The notes: generated by a model not told the origin, from the letters alone. 64,000 nucleotides of DNA from Aquaspirillum sp. LM1 (GCF_002002905.1 NZ_CP019509.1:2142501-2206500); one strand, 5' to 3'. Counted from the stretch's first letter, positions 1-11,589 are shown. Translations and numbers: made by a program.

Positions 1-234
1 ATCGGCCGCTCTATCAGCGCGAGGCCCTAAGGTCCCCCGCTTTCATCCTCGGATAATATGCGGTATTAGCACATCTTTCGATGTGTTATCCCCCACTGAT
101 AGGTACGTTCCGATGCATTACTCACCCGTTCGCCACTCGCCACCAGGTGCAAGCACCCGTGCTGCCGTTCGACTTGCATGTGTAAAGCATGCCGCCAGCG
201 TTCAATCTGAGCCAGGATCAAACTCTTCAGTTCA
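1..234 (-). rRNA. rrs: 16S ribosomal RNA gene, 5' end only
   Basis: The complement of this stretch reads AGAGTTTGATCCTGGCTCAG near position 227 and continues with the usual 5' domain of bacterial 16S rRNA (ATTGAACGCTGGCGGCATGC, GTGAGTAATGCATCGG, GCTAATACCGCATA). The gene runs off the left edge, so only the first ~235 nt are present. The exact mature 5' end is set by analogy at about 234. The sequence is betaproteobacterial in style, consistent with Neisseriales, but I do not assign a genus from it. Confidence 0.97.
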
Positions 235-353
235 ATCTCTGCAAATATTACTTCGCTTGACGCAAACTCTCAGAGAATCTAACGATTCTTTGATCATTCT
301 TGTGCAAGCTCTTGTTCCTCGGAACAAGCGCCTACACTTATCGGTTGTCATTC

Positions 354-365
354 TGTTAAAGAGCA
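354..365 (-). promoter_or_regulatory. boxA antitermination element of the rRNA leader
   Basis: The complement reads TGCTCTTTAACA, the boxA consensus bound by NusB/NusE in rRNA leaders. It lies about 120 nt upstream of the 16S 5' end, between the promoter and the gene, which is the expected place. Confidence 0.85.
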
Positions 366-447
366 GTTGCTTTCCAACCCAGAAACCGGTAACGTCAGCG
401 GTTTGTTTCGCTTCGTTTCGTTTTCTGCGTCAGCAGCAGAGAGGCGA

Positions 448-476
448 ACTATACGCACCACCTGAAAAACCGTCAA
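448..476 (-). promoter_or_regulatory. Sigma-70 promoter of the rRNA operon
   Basis: On the minus strand a TTGACG -35 (complement of 471-476) is separated by exactly 17 nt from a TATAGT -10 (complement of 448-453). It sits about 210 nt upstream of the 16S gene. The DNA just upstream (477-560) is rich in A and T tracts, as in UP elements of rRNA promoters. Confidence 0.85.
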
Positions 477-479
477 CAC

Positions 480-917
480 CCCAAAACACACTTTTTTGTG
501 CAAAACCGTGAAAAACACGATAAACCGCTGAAATAACACGGAAAACTTTTTGCAAAAAACCGCAAAAAAGTTTCACACCCTCGCAAAATCGCTGTCACAC
601 CCTGCGAACACATGGCAAAAAAGCCGCAAAAAACCACCCGACGCCAGAGCAGAATGGTAAAAATTGCCCGTTCTGACCCCGCCAGCACGCAGTGGCAAGG
701 CAAAAAAGCCGGCAAGCGGGCTGCAATGGGTGCTGAGCAGGGGATTCCTGGCTATTCCTTATATATGTAAAAAATGTTTGACTCAGTTTACCCGGCTTGA
801 CCTAGGCATACTCAGACACCAACCCCACCCCAACCCACCTCATCCACTCACTCACCACCCCGCCCCAACACGGATATCCCGCCCATTTGCTGCTTGCCAA
901 GCCGGCAAGGTTACTTT
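480..917. other. Intergenic region between rrn promoter and liuR
   Basis: No convincing gene. The left part is A/T-rich (upstream DNA of the rRNA promoter). The right part, about 790-900, is a C/A-rich low-complexity stretch with many CCCCA/CCCAC runs. Short open frames here have no ribosome binding site or recognisable product. Confidence 0.5.
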
Positions 918-933
918 ACGCTTACGTAAACGT
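918..933. promoter_or_regulatory. LiuR-type operator upstream of liuR
   Basis: ACGCTTACGTAAACGT is an imperfect 16-bp palindrome just upstream of the MerR-family gene. Its exact reverse complement occurs at 1373-1388 in front of the liu structural genes. Paired identical sites before the regulator and before the operon fit autoregulation plus operon control by the adjacent regulator. This matches the known placement of LiuR sites in proteobacteria; binding itself is inferred. Confidence 0.75.
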
Positions 934-953
934 TAGATAAATACATCACCACC

Positions 954-1349
954 ATGCGCCACACCTACACCATTACCGAATTGGCCGCCGAGTTTACGGT
1001 CACCTTGCGCACCATCCGCTTTTACGAAGAACAGGGCATGCTGTCGCCGCAACGCCAGGGGCGCAACCGGGTGTATGCGGCGCGCGACCGGGTGCGGCTC
1101 AAGCTGATTCTGCGCGGCAAGCGCCTGGGGCTTTCGCTGGCAGAAATCTCTGAAATTATTGATTTATATGAAGTTGCTCGCGATGAATCATCCCAGGCCA
1201 TCAAGCTACTGGCCCGCCTGACCGACCGCAAGAAACAGCTGATCCAACAGCGTGAAGACATTGAGCAGGTGATGCACGATATCGAACAGCTGGAACAATA
1301 CTGCCACAGCGTGCTGCAGCCGCCGGGGCTGCGCGCCGATGGTGGATAA
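954..1349 (+). CDS. liuR: MerR-family transcriptional regulator of leucine/isovalerate catabolism
   Basis: 131 residues. The N-terminus is a typical MerR winged helix (residues about 4-75: YTITELAAEF, then RTIRFYEEQGML, then GLSLAEISEII). A C-terminal coiled-coil dimerisation helix follows (about 80-120, rich in E/Q/D). It lacks the C-terminal cysteine pairs of metal or redox MerR proteins, as expected for the LiuR branch that senses branched-chain acyl-CoA metabolites. It is directly upstream of and codirectional with liuA-E, with one operator copy in front of itself and one in front of liuA. No strong Shine-Dalgarno precedes the ATG at 954. The LiuR assignment rests on context plus the MerR fold. 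Confidence 0.85.
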   Translation: MRHTYTITELAAEFTVTLRTIRFYEEQGMLSPQRQGRNRVYAARDRVRLKLILRGKRLGLSLAEISEIIDLYEVARDESSQAIKLLARLTDRKKQLIQQREDIEQVMHDIEQLEQYCHSVLQPPGLRADGG

Positions 1350-1365
1350 TTTTTCGCCGTACCGC

Positions 1366-1396
1366 TTGATTTACGTTTACGTAAGCGTAATACACT
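1366..1396 (+). promoter_or_regulatory. Predicted liuA promoter with embedded LiuR operator
   Basis: TTGATT (1366-1371) and TACACT (1391-1396) are 19 bp apart, the long spacing typical of MerR-controlled promoters. TAATAC at 1388-1393 is an alternative -10 with a 16-bp spacer. The operator ACGTTTACGTAAGCGT (1373-1388) lies inside the spacer. It is the exact reverse complement of the site at 918-933. Confidence 0.65.
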
Positions 1397-1479
1397 AGCG
1401 ACTGACTTACCCCATACTAAACCGGGTCCGCCACGCACACTTGTCGTCGCCCAGCCCGACCACCGAGGAGACCATCACC

Positions 1480-2652
1480 ATGTCGTATACCAGCCTGCAT
1501 TTTGCCCTGAGTGAAGAACTGGACATGCTGCGTGACAGCGTGCGCCACTTTGCCGAACAGGAGATTGCCCCCTACGCGGCGGAGATTGACCAAAGTAACC
1601 AGTTTCCGCCGGCGCTATGGCGCAAGCTGGGCGAGATGGGCCTGCTGGGCATCACCGTGGAAGAAGAATACGGCGGGGCCAATATGGGTTATCTGGCACA
1701 CATGATCGCCATGGAAGAAATCAGCCGGGCGTCGGCATCGGTGGCGCTGTCTTATGGCGCGCACTCCAATCTGTGCGTCAACCAGATTCGCCGCAACGGC
1801 ACAGCGGCGCAAAAGCAGCAATACCTGCCCAAGCTGATTTCCGGCGAGCATGTCGGTGCGCTGGCCATGTCCGAGCCCAACGCTGGCTCAGATGTGGTCA
1901 GCATGAAGCTGCGCGCCGAACTGCGCGGCGACCGCTATGTGCTCAATGGCAGCAAGATGTGGATCACCAACGGTGGCGACGCCGATACGCTGGTGGTGTA
2001 CGCCAAGACTGACCCAGCCGCCGGCGCACGCGGGATGACCGCCTTCATCATTGAAAAGACATTCAAGGGTTTTTCAGCCGGTGCCAAACTGGACAAACTG
2101 GGCATGCGCGGCTCCAACACCTACCCGCTGTTTTTTGACGATTGCGAAGTGCCGGCAGAAAACGTGCTCGGCCAGGTGGGGGAAGGAGTAAAGGTGCTGA
2201 TGAGTGGCCTGGACTATGAACGCGCGGTGCTGGCCGCCGGCCCGCTGGGCATCATGCAGGCGTGCATGGACATCACCGTGCCTTATCTGAAAGAGCGCCA
2301 GCAGTTTGGCGAACCGATCGGCAACTTCCAGCTGATGCAGGGCAAGCTGGCTGATATGTACGTCAGCCTATCGGCCAGCCGCGCCTATGTGTACGCGGTA
2401 GGTCAGGCACTGGACCGGGGTGAAGGGGGCCGTCAGGTGCGCAAGGACGCCGCCGGGGTGATTCTGTACGCCGCCGAACGCGCCACCCAGATGGCGCTGG
2501 ATACCATCCAGTGCCTGGGCGGCAATGGCTATATCAACGACTACCCAGCAGGTCGTCTGCTGCGCGACGCCAAGCTGTATGAAATTGGCGCGGGCACCAG
2601 CGAAATCCGCCGCTGGCTGATTGGCCGCGAACTGATGGCCGAACAAGGCTGA
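1480..2652 (+). CDS. liuA: Isovaleryl-CoA dehydrogenase
   Basis: 390 residues from the ATG at 1480, which has a GAGGAG ribosome site at 1465-1470; an upstream in-frame TTG at 1441 is less likely. Acyl-CoA dehydrogenase fold: flavin and substrate motifs [21 protein letters not shown] and the C-terminal QCLGGNGY and [13 protein letters not shown] glutamate in [13 protein letters not shown] (Glu247) occupies the position of the catalytic base specific to isovaleryl-CoA dehydrogenases. FAD enzyme oxidising isovaleryl-CoA to 3-methylcrotonyl-CoA with electrons passed to ETF. First structural gene of the liu operon. Confidence 0.95.
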   Translation: MSYTSLHFALSEELDMLRDSVRHFAEQEIAPYAAEIDQSNQFPPALWRKLGEMGLLGITVEEEYGGANMGYLAHMIAMEEISRASASVALSYGAHSNLCVNQIRRNGTAAQKQQYLPKLISGEHVGALAMSEPNAGSDVVSMKLRAELRGDRYVLNGSKMWITNGGDADTLVVYAKTDPAAGARGMTAFIIEKTFKGFSAGAKLDKLGMRGSNTYPLFFDDCEVPAENVLGQVGEGVKVLMSGLDYERAVLAAGPLGIMQACMDITVPYLKERQQFGEPIGNFQLMQGKLADMYVSLSASRAYVYAVGQALDRGEGGRQVRKDAAGVILYAAERATQMALDTIQCLGGNGYINDYPAGRLLRDAKLYEIGAGTSEIRRWLIGRELMAEQG

Positions 2653-2683
2653 GTGACATCCTTATCGTCCAACGGAGGCCCAG

Positions 2684-4282
2684 ATGCCGATTATTGATTC
2701 CAAGCTCAACCCGCGCGCAGCGGACTTTCAGGCCAATGCCGCGCAGATGCAGCGGCTGGTGGCCGACCTGCGCGACACCGTGGCACGCAATGCGCTGGGC
2801 GGCGGCGAAGGCCCGCGCGCCAAACATGTGGCGCGCGGCAAGCTGCTGCCGCGTGAACGCATCGACCTGCTGACTGACCCTGGCTCGCCATTTCTGGAAC
2901 TGTCCCAGCTGGCGGCGTATGGCATGTACAACAACGATGCCCCCGGTGCCGGCATGATCAGCGGCATTGGCCGGATTGCCGGCACCGAATGCATGATTGT
3001 GGCCAATGATGCCACGGTCAAGGGCGGCACCTACTACCCGATGACGGTGAAAAAACACCTGCGCGCGCAGGACATCGCCCGGGAAAACCAGCTGCCCTGT
3101 GTCTATCTGGTGGACTCCGGTGGGGCATTTCTGCCGCTGCAGGACGAAGTGTTTCCCGATCGTGACCACTTTGGCCGCATTTTCTATAACCAGGCCACCC
3201 TCAGCGCGGTCGGGATTCCCCAAATTGCCGTGGTGATGGGCAGTTGCACCGCCGGCGGCGCTTATGTACCGGCCATGGCCGACGAATCCATCATTGTGCG
3301 CAATCAGGGCACCATCTTTCTGGGTGGCCCGCCGCTGGTGCGCGCTGCCACCGGCGAAGTGGTCACCGCCGAAGAACTGGGCGGTGCCGATGTGCATACC
3401 CGCATCTCTGGCGTGGCCGACCACTACGCGCTGAACGACGCCCACGCGCTGGGCCTGGCCCGGCAGATTGTCAGCCACCTGAACCGACAAAAGCCACCCG
3501 GCCCGCTGCGTCGCGACAGCCTGCCGCCACGCTACGCTGCCGAAGAACTGTACGGGGTGATTCCGGTGGACGCCAAAAAGCCGTTTGACGTGCGCGAGAT
3601 CATCGCCCGGCTGGTGGACGACTCGGTGCTGGACGAATTCAAGCAGAATTACGGCACCACCCTGGTGTGCGGCTTTGCCCATCTGGATGGCTGGCCGGTG
3701 GGCATCATTGCCAACAATGGCATTTTGTTTTCCGAGTCGGCGCTCAAGGGTGCGCATTTTGTCGAGCTGTGCTGCCAGCGCGGCATTCCGCTGGTGTTCC
3801 TGCAAAATATCACCGGCTTCATGGTGGGCAAAAAATACGAAAACGGCGGCATTGCCCGTGACGGTGCCAAGCTGGTCACCGCCGTGGCCTGCGCCAGTGT
3901 GCCCAAGTTCACCGTGCTGATTGGCGGCAGCTTTGGCGCGGGCAACTACGGCATGTGTGGCCGCGCCTACAGCCCGCGCTTTTTGTGGATGTGGCCCAAC
4001 AGCCGCATTTCGGTGATGGGCGGCGAACAGGCTGCTGGCGTGCTGGCCCAGGTCAAGCGCGAGCAGCTGGGCGAGGCATTCAGCGCCGAGGACGAAGAAA
4101 AGCTCAAGGCCCCGGTGCGCGAACAGTACGAACGTCAGGGCCACCCCTACTATGCCAGCGCCCGTTTATGGGACGATGGCGTCATTGATCCGGCGCAAAC
4201 CCGCGACGTGCTTGCCCTGGGCCTGTCGGCGGCGATGAATGCGCCGGTGGAGCCCACACGCTTTGGCGTGTTCCGCATGTAG
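2684..4282 (+). CDS. liuB: Methylcrotonoyl-CoA carboxylase beta subunit (carboxyltransferase)
   Basis: 532 residues, the usual length for the MCC beta chain. GGAGG at 2674-2678 sets the ATG. Carboxyltransferase (crotonase-like, acetyl-CoA carboxylase) halves with [68 protein letters not shown] and [11 protein letters not shown]. Transfers CO2 from carboxybiotin on LiuD to 3-methylcrotonyl-CoA, giving 3-methylglutaconyl-CoA. Lies 31 bp after liuA and 16 bp before liuC. Confidence 0.96.
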   Translation: MPIIDSKLNPRAADFQANAAQMQRLVADLRDTVARNALGGGEGPRAKHVARGKLLPRERIDLLTDPGSPFLELSQLAAYGMYNNDAPGAGMISGIGRIAGTECMIVANDATVKGGTYYPMTVKKHLRAQDIARENQLPCVYLVDSGGAFLPLQDEVFPDRDHFGRIFYNQATLSAVGIPQIAVVMGSCTAGGAYVPAMADESIIVRNQGTIFLGGPPLVRAATGEVVTAEELGGADVHTRISGVADHYALNDAHALGLARQIVSHLNRQKPPGPLRRDSLPPRYAAEELYGVIPVDAKKPFDVREIIARLVDDSVLDEFKQNYGTTLVCGFAHLDGWPVGIIANNGILFSESALKGAHFVELCCQRGIPLVFLQNITGFMVGKKYENGGIARDGAKLVTAVACASVPKFTVLIGGSFGAGNYGMCGRAYSPRFLWMWPNSRISVMGGEQAAGVLAQVKREQLGEAFSAEDEEKLKAPVREQYERQGHPYYASARLWDDGVIDPAQTRDVLALGLSAAMNAPVEPTRFGVFRM

Positions 4283-4298
4283 CCACAAGGACGCCACC

Positions 4299-5108
4299 AT
4301 GTACTTTGAAACCCTCGAACTGGAACGAAACGGCCCGATTGCCACGGTGTGGATGAACCGCCCCGAGCTGCACAACGCCTTCAACGAAACGCTGATTGCC
4401 GAGCTGACCCGTGCCTTTGTCGTGCTCGACAGCGACGATAGCGTGCGCGTGGTCATCCTGGCCGGGCGCGGCCCGAGTTTTTCTGCGGGAGCCGACCTCA
4501 CCTGGATGCGCCGTGCGGCGGACTACAGCGAAGAAAAAAACCGTGCCGACGCGCTGGCGCTGGCGCGCATGCTGAAAACCCTGTACCGCATGCAAAAGCC
4601 CACCATCGCCCGTGTACATGGCCCGGCTTATGGCGGCGGCACCGGGCTGACCGCCGCCTGCGATATGGCGCTGGCTGCCGACAGCGCCATGTTTGCCCTG
4701 TCGGAAGTGCGGCTGGGGCTGATTCCGGCCACCATCGGCCCCTATGTGGCCGACGCCATCGGCTGGCGGCAGGCACGCCGGTATTTTCTCTCCGCCGAAC
4801 GCATCGACGCCGCGCTGGCTCGCCAGCTGGGCCTGGTACACGACATCTGCCCGGCCAGCGAGCTGGACAGCCGTATCAGCAAGCTGGTGCAGGAACTGTG
4901 CAAAGGTGCCCCCGCCGCCCAGGCCGAGGCCAAACTGCTGCTGGCCGACCTGCGCGATGGCTCGCCGCTGGACGATGCCCTGCTGGAAAAAACCGCCTGG
5001 CAGATTGCCCGCGTGCGCACCCAGCCCGAAGCCCGCGAAGGCCTGAGCGCCTTTATGGACAAGCGCCCGCCCAACTGGCTGCCAGCCAGGCGCGGCACCC
5101 CAGGCTGA
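4299..5108 (+). CDS. liuC: Methylglutaconyl-CoA hydratase (enoyl-CoA hydratase family)
   Basis: 269 residues from the ATG at 4299 (CAAGGA at 4286-4291). A longer in-frame start at 4239 would overlap liuB and add unrelated residues. Crotonase fold with oxyanion-hole motifs GRGPSFSAGADLTWMRR and HGPAYGGGTGLTAACD and the downstream SEVRLGLIPATI. Hydrates 3-methylglutaconyl-CoA to HMG-CoA. Position between the two MCC subunit genes is the classical liu order. Confidence 0.92.
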   Translation: MYFETLELERNGPIATVWMNRPELHNAFNETLIAELTRAFVVLDSDDSVRVVILAGRGPSFSAGADLTWMRRAADYSEEKNRADALALARMLKTLYRMQKPTIARVHGPAYGGGTGLTAACDMALAADSAMFALSEVRLGLIPATIGPYVADAIGWRQARRYFLSAERIDAALARQLGLVHDICPASELDSRISKLVQELCKGAPAAQAEAKLLLADLRDGSPLDDALLEKTAWQIARVRTQPEAREGLSAFMDKRPPNWLPARRGTPG

Positions 5109-5162
5109 CCCAATCTTGCCGCCAGCCCCGGCGCTGGCGGCCCATTGCGACAAGGACGTTTC

Positions 5163-7121
5163 ATGTTCCGCTCACTCCTGATTGCCAACCGGGGCGAAAT
5201 CGCCTGCCGGATCATCCGCACCGCCCGCCAACTGGGCATTCGCACCATTGCCGTTTACTCCGATGCCGACGCCAACGCCCGCTTTGTCCGCCTGGCCGAC
5301 GAAGCCTGGCGACTGGGCCCGGCTCCGGCGCGTGACAGCTATCTGCGCGCCGAGCTGATTCTGGACATTGCCCGCCAGAGTGGCGCAGAAGCCATCCATC
5401 CCGGTTATGGTTTTCTGTCGGAAAACGCCGAATTTGCCCAGGCCTGCGCCGACGCCGGCGTGGTGTTTGTCGGCCCGCCGCCCAGCGCCATTGCCGCCAT
5501 GGGCAGCAAATCCGCTGCCAAACAGCTGATGGAGCGCGCCCAGGTGCCGCTGGTGCCCGGCTACCACGGCGACGAACAGGACGCCGACTTTTTGCACCGG
5601 CAAGCCGACCAGATCGACTACCCGGTGCTGATCAAGGCCTCGGCTGGTGGCGGTGGCAAGGGCATGCGCATTGTCGAGCGCAGCGCCGACTTTCCCGACG
5701 CGCTGGCCTCGTGCCGGCGCGAAGCCAGCGCCAGCTTTGGCGACGACCGTGTGCTGATTGAACGCTATCTGCAAAAACCCCGGCATATTGAAATTCAGGT
5801 ATTTGCCGACAGCCAGGGTCATACGGTGTATCTGTTTGAACGCGACTGCTCGGTGCAGCGCCGCCACCAGAAAGTGCTGGAAGAAGCGCCAGCCCCTGGC
5901 ATGAGCGCCGAGCGCCGCCGCGACATGGGCGAAGCCGCCTGTGCCGCTGCCCGCGCAGTGGGCTATGTGGGTGCCGGCACGGTGGAATTCATCGCCGAGC
6001 CAGACGGGCGCTTTTACTTCATGGAAATGAACACCCGCCTGCAGGTGGAACACCCGGTCACCGAAATGATCACCGGCCAGGACCTGGTGGCCTGGCAGCT
6101 GCGCGTAGCCGCAGGTGAGCCATTGCCGCTCAGCCAGGAGGCGCTGGGCATTCATGGCCACGCCATCGAAGCGCGGATTTATGCCGAAGATCCCGACCGC
6201 GACTTTCTGCCCGCCACCGGCCAGCTGGTGTATTTGCGCCCGCCGGCAGAAAGCGACAGCGTGCGGGTGGACACTGGTGTGCAGCAGGGTGACGCCATCA
6301 CCCCCTACTACGATCCGATGATCGCCAAGCTGATTGTCTGGGGCCAGGACCGCGCTCAGGCGCTGGCCCGGCTGGATAGCGCGCTGGCCGACTACCGCGT
6401 GCTGGGGGTCACCACCAATATTGCCTTCTTGCGCCGACTGGCTGCGCATCCGTCGTTTGCCCAGGCCGATCTGGATACCGGGCTGATTGCCCGCCACCAC
6501 GCCGAACTGCTGCCACCGGCCAGCGCCCAGCCCGCCCTCCCGGCGCTGCTGGCCGCCGCCTGCTGGCAGCTGACTGGCGAAGCCCGGCATACCGCTCACC
6601 CCGGCTGGCGGCTGAACGCCGAATGGCAACGCACCCTGCATCTGGGCTACCACGGCCACCCGCTGGCAGTACGGGTCACCCACCACGCCGATGGCCGCTG
6701 GACCCTCACCCTGCCCGACAACAGCCAGCATGTGCTCAGCGCTGAACGCCATGCCAGCCAGCTCACCGTGCATCTGGCTGGCCAGCGTTTGCATGCCGAC
6801 TGCCTGCAGCACAACGACGCCCTGCATATCTACCTGCCCGAGGGCCTGAGCGTCTTCACCTTGCCCAATCCGTATGCCGCTGAAGCCGATGCCCAGCATG
6901 GCGACACCCACCTGAAAGCACCGATGCCCGGTCGGGTGGTGGCCTTGCTTGCCCCGCTGGGTGAGCCAGTGGAAAAAGGCGCACCGCTGATGATTCTGGA
7001 AGCCATGAAGATGGAACATACGCTGGTTGCGCCTGGGCCGGGCCATGTGGCGGCATTTTACTTTGCCGTGGGCGAGCAGGTGAGCGAAGGCAGCGACCTG
7101 CTGGACTTTGTGCTGCCCTGA
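5163..7121 (+). CDS. liuD: Methylcrotonoyl-CoA carboxylase alpha subunit (biotin carboxylase/BCCP)
   Basis: 652 residues from the ATG at 5163 (AAGGACG at 5152-5158). Biotin carboxylase start FRSLLIANRGEIACRI, ATP-grasp glycine loop KASAGGGGKGMRIV, FIAEPDGRFYFMEMNTRLQVEHPVTE split over the usual catalytic region, and a C-terminal biotinyl domain with the biotin lysine in EAMKMEHT (about Lys616). Carboxylates biotin with ATP and bicarbonate, partner of LiuB. Only 54 bp after liuC. Confidence 0.96.
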   Translation: MFRSLLIANRGEIACRIIRTARQLGIRTIAVYSDADANARFVRLADEAWRLGPAPARDSYLRAELILDIARQSGAEAIHPGYGFLSENAEFAQACADAGVVFVGPPPSAIAAMGSKSAAKQLMERAQVPLVPGYHGDEQDADFLHRQADQIDYPVLIKASAGGGGKGMRIVERSADFPDALASCRREASASFGDDRVLIERYLQKPRHIEIQVFADSQGHTVYLFERDCSVQRRHQKVLEEAPAPGMSAERRRDMGEAACAAARAVGYVGAGTVEFIAEPDGRFYFMEMNTRLQVEHPVTEMITGQDLVAWQLRVAAGEPLPLSQEALGIHGHAIEARIYAEDPDRDFLPATGQLVYLRPPAESDSVRVDTGVQQGDAITPYYDPMIAKLIVWGQDRAQALARLDSALADYRVLGVTTNIAFLRRLAAHPSFAQADLDTGLIARHHAELLPPASAQPALPALLAAACWQLTGEARHTAHPGWRLNAEWQRTLHLGYHGHPLAVRVTHHADGRWTLTLPDNSQHVLSAERHASQLTVHLAGQRLHADCLQHNDALHIYLPEGLSVFTLPNPYAAEADAQHGDTHLKAPMPGRVVALLAPLGEPVEKGAPLMILEAMKMEHTLVAPGPGHVAAFYFAVGEQVSEGSDLLDFVLP

Positions 7122-7156
7122 CCCAACCCAGCCACTCATTGCACAGGATGCCCGCC

Positions 7157-8074
7157 ATGCGCTATCCCTCTCATGTCACCCTGGTGGAAGTTGGCCCACG
7201 CGACGGCTTGCAGAACGAAGCCACGCCAGTGCCAACCGACGTCAAGCTGCAACTGATCCGGCACCTGGCCGCCGCCGGCCTCACCCATATCGAAGCCGGC
7301 AGTTTTGTCTCGCCCAAGCGCGTGCCACAAATGGCTGACAGCGCCGACATCGTGCGCGCGCTCAACCCAGCCGCCAGCCCGCTACACTACCCGGTGCTCA
7401 CCCCCAATCTGCAAGGCTTTGACGCCGCGCTGGCCGCCGGCGCGCGTGAAGTGGCGGTATTTGCCGCCGCCAGCGAAAGTTTTTCCCAGCGCAATATCCA
7501 GTGCAGCATTGCCGACAGCCTGGCGCGCTTTGCCCCGGTCATGGCCGCCGCCCGCCAGCACGGCGTGACGGTGCGCGGCTATGTGTCGTGCGTGCTGGGC
7601 TGCCCCTACGAAGGCGACATCGCCCCGCAGGCAGTGGCCGAGGTCAGCCTGCGTCTGCTGGACATGGGCTGCACGGAAATTTCGCTGGGCGACACCATCG
7701 GCGTGGGCACGCCAGCCGGGGTGCGCCGACTGCTGGACGTGCTGTTGCCGCAGATTTCAGTCAGCCAGCTGGCCGGGCATTTTCATGACACCTACGGCAT
7801 GGCGATTGCCAATATCGTCACCGCCATGGAGTGCGGACTGGCGACGTTTGACAGCTCGGTGGCCGGGCTGGGCGGATGTCCGTATGCACAAGGGGCGTCG
7901 GGCAATGTGGCCACCGAGGATGTGGTGTGGCTGCTCAATGGGCTGGGGGTGGAATGCGGGGTGTCGCTGGAGGCTTTGCTGGACGCCAGTGCCTTGATCA
8001 GTGGGGTTTTGGGTAAGCCGCCGGCGTCGCGGGTGGCAAGGGCGTTGTTGGCCAAGCGGGGAAGTGAGCGCTGA
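7157..8074 (+). CDS. liuE: Hydroxymethylglutaryl-CoA lyase
   Basis: 305 residues from the ATG at 7157. Starts at TTG 7139 and ATG 7148 are possible, but the latter abuts the only AGG. TIM-barrel lyase with VEVGPRDGLQNE at the N-terminus, the histidine motif AGHFHDTYGMA, and the catalytic cysteine loop VAGLGGCPYAQGASGNVATED. Cleaves HMG-CoA into acetyl-CoA and acetoacetate, ending the leucine pathway. Last gene of the operon; acetoacetyl-CoA synthetase follows 1.2 kb downstream. Confidence 0.95.
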   Translation: MRYPSHVTLVEVGPRDGLQNEATPVPTDVKLQLIRHLAAAGLTHIEAGSFVSPKRVPQMADSADIVRALNPAASPLHYPVLTPNLQGFDAALAAGAREVAVFAAASESFSQRNIQCSIADSLARFAPVMAAARQHGVTVRGYVSCVLGCPYEGDIAPQAVAEVSLRLLDMGCTEISLGDTIGVGTPAGVRRLLDVLLPQISVSQLAGHFHDTYGMAIANIVTAMECGLATFDSSVAGLGGCPYAQGASGNVATEDVVWLLNGLGVECGVSLEALLDASALISGVLGKPPASRVARALLAKRGSER

Positions 8075-8099
8075 GCTGCGCTGACGCGGGATGGCTGGG

Positions 8100-8335
8100 G
8101 TTGAATTGAGACGGGGTTGCACCCCGTGCCCGCCCTCCTTTCTTTGCTTCGCCAAAGAAAGGAGGCAAAGAAAGGCGACCCGGGACACCCGCCCTTCGGG
8201 TGCCCTGCGCTTCTCGACAGTCAGGGCCGGCCCGGAAACTCGCTGCCGCTCAAACAACCGTGCCGGACAGCCCCCTGACTGTCTGCGATGCTCGGCGGGC
8301 TTTACGGGGGTACAGCGGTGAGGCACGACCGGCTG
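8100..8335 (+). repeat. Dispersed intergenic repeat, copy A
   Basis: Contains a 12-bp stem (8135-8146 with 8153-8164, CTCCTTTCTTTG paired with CAAAGAAAGGAG), then GGCAAAGAAAGGCGACCCGG, a variable hairpin (ACCCGCCCTTCGGGT), and TGCGATGCTCGGCG near 8285. The same order of blocks is found in reverse orientation at 16893-17165, with different sequence between the blocks. It is noncoding in my reading; open frames through it have no initiation signals. Confidence 0.7.
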
Positions 8336-8379
8336 AGTTTTATATCAGCATGGGGAATGCCGGAGAAACCGGAGAAAAT

Positions 8380-9101
8380 CGTCGTCCCTGTGTAAGCGAG
8401 GACCCAGGCAAGTTTTCACGGCATGCCGACGGTGAAATTACCCTGGCCACTGCTTGTTGAGGATTCATCCATACCACGCTGTGGCGAGTTTCTGGATTCC
8501 CGCCTGCGCGGGAATGACGGGGTGGAATGCGATGGGCGGTGAATTGAATTGCGGGGGAGTGACGTATCTCAGGCAGTGGCATTTCGCTTGGTTACAGTCA
8601 GGCAACGGTTGCATGCCTCCGCCAGGTTTTCCACCCCCCGCCGCGTCGTCCCCGTGCAGGCGGGGACCCAGGCAAGTTTCCACGGCGTGCCGATGGTGAA
8701 ATTATCTTGGCCACTGCTTGTTGAGGATTCATCCATACCACGCTGTGGCGAGTTTCTGGATTCCCGCCTGCGCGGGAATGACGGGGTGGGATGTGATGGG
8801 CGGTGGATTGAATTGCGGGGGAGTGATGTATCTCAGGCAGTGGCATTTCGCTTGGTTACAGTCAGGCAACGGTTGCGCACCGCAGCCAGATTTTCCACCC
8901 CCCGCCGCGTCGTCCCCGCGCAGGCGGGGACCCAGGCAAATTTCCACGGCGGGCTGACGGTGACATTGCTTTGGCCGCTGTTTGTTGAGGATTCATCCGT
9001 ACCACGCCGTGGTGAGTTTCTGGATTCCCGCCTGCGCGGGAATGACGGAGTGGGGCGCAATGATGGTGGCGAAGTATCTCAGGCAGTGGCATTTCCCCTG
9101 G
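8380..9101. repeat. 264-bp tandem repeat, about 2.7 copies, carrying REP-like palindromes
   Basis: The landmark TTGTTGAGGATTCATCC occurs at 8454, 8718 and 8982, a period of exactly 264 bp. Each unit holds two oppositely oriented short palindromes: GATTCCCGCCTGCGCGGGAA followed by TGACGG, and CGTCCCCG..CAGGCGGGGACCCAGG. These resemble the REP/extragenic palindromes widespread in Neisseriales. Copies are about 90% alike. The first unit lacks its left end and the third is shortened at its right end. A single related palindrome is at 52942-52961. Confidence 0.85.
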
Positions 9102-9246
9102 TGAAAATACAGATCAATTCCATCACAGTCACGCCAATAACCGACTCTGGCACGGTGCTCAATCGTTTTGTACAGTATCTGTTGCATTTGACATCACAAC
9201 ATCATGCCGTCCGGCAAGACCGGGCGGTGATTATGGAGGCTTCACC

Positions 9247-11193
<1,947 letters not shown>

Positions 11194-11378
11194 GGGGCCG
11201 CACACACGCAACAGCCATCTGGGATGCAGCATGCACAGGGAACAGAGGGTCAGCGGCAGTTCTGCCTCGGCCCTCTGACGTGGTGCGCGGCAAGTCCCGC
11301 CGTTCAGGGCGGGGAAAGGTAGCGCGGACGGCGTAGCCGTCCTTGCCATCAATGGGTATGGACTGTAAAAATACCCGT
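11194..11378. other. Hairpin-bearing junction upstream of the TnpB remnant
   Basis: Holds CCCGCC/GGCGGG (11296-11301 with 11308-11313) and GGACGGC/GCCGTCC (11326-11332 with 11336-11342). The sequence CAAGTCCCGCC..TTCAGGGCGGGG resembles hairpins at the ends of IS200/IS605-type elements that carry tnpB, so this is probably leftover element end. No gene is seen. Confidence 0.45.
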
Positions 11379-11589
11379 ATGCAACGCCTTCAAGCCTACA
11401 AATATGAACTGATGCCGACCGGCCAACAGCAGCGCGACATGCGCCGCTTCGCTGGCTCGTGCCGCTTCGTGTTCAACAAGGCGCTGGCGTTGCAGAAGGC
11501 GCGCTACGAGCGTGCAGAGAAGAAACTGGACTATGCGGGCCTGTGCAAGCTGCTCACCGAGTGGCACCACAGCGCGGAGAATGCCGTGT
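11379..11589 (+). pseudogene. TnpB (IS200/IS605 OrfB) N-terminal remnant
   Basis: From the ATG at 11379 about 70 codons read MQRLQAYKYELMPTGQQQR, then RRFAGSCRFVFNKALALQ and CKLLTEWHHSAENAV. This is the conserved N-terminal segment of TnpB RNA-guided nucleases (QAYKYRLxPT...FAGxxRFVxNxAL). Intact TnpB is roughly 350-400 residues; here homology stops exactly where the first CRISPR repeat begins (11590), and the frame runs on into repeat DNA. The RuvC domain is absent, so it cannot be active. Confidence 0.85.

Noticed and set aside
2534-4144. 536-codon antisense frame opposite liuB
   Set aside because: Same reason: liuB is unmistakable and the antisense translation is histidine/glutamine-rich with no motif.
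5172-7139. 655-codon antisense frame opposite liuD
   Set aside because: A typical antisense shadow in high-GC DNA; liuD on the other strand has full family motifs.
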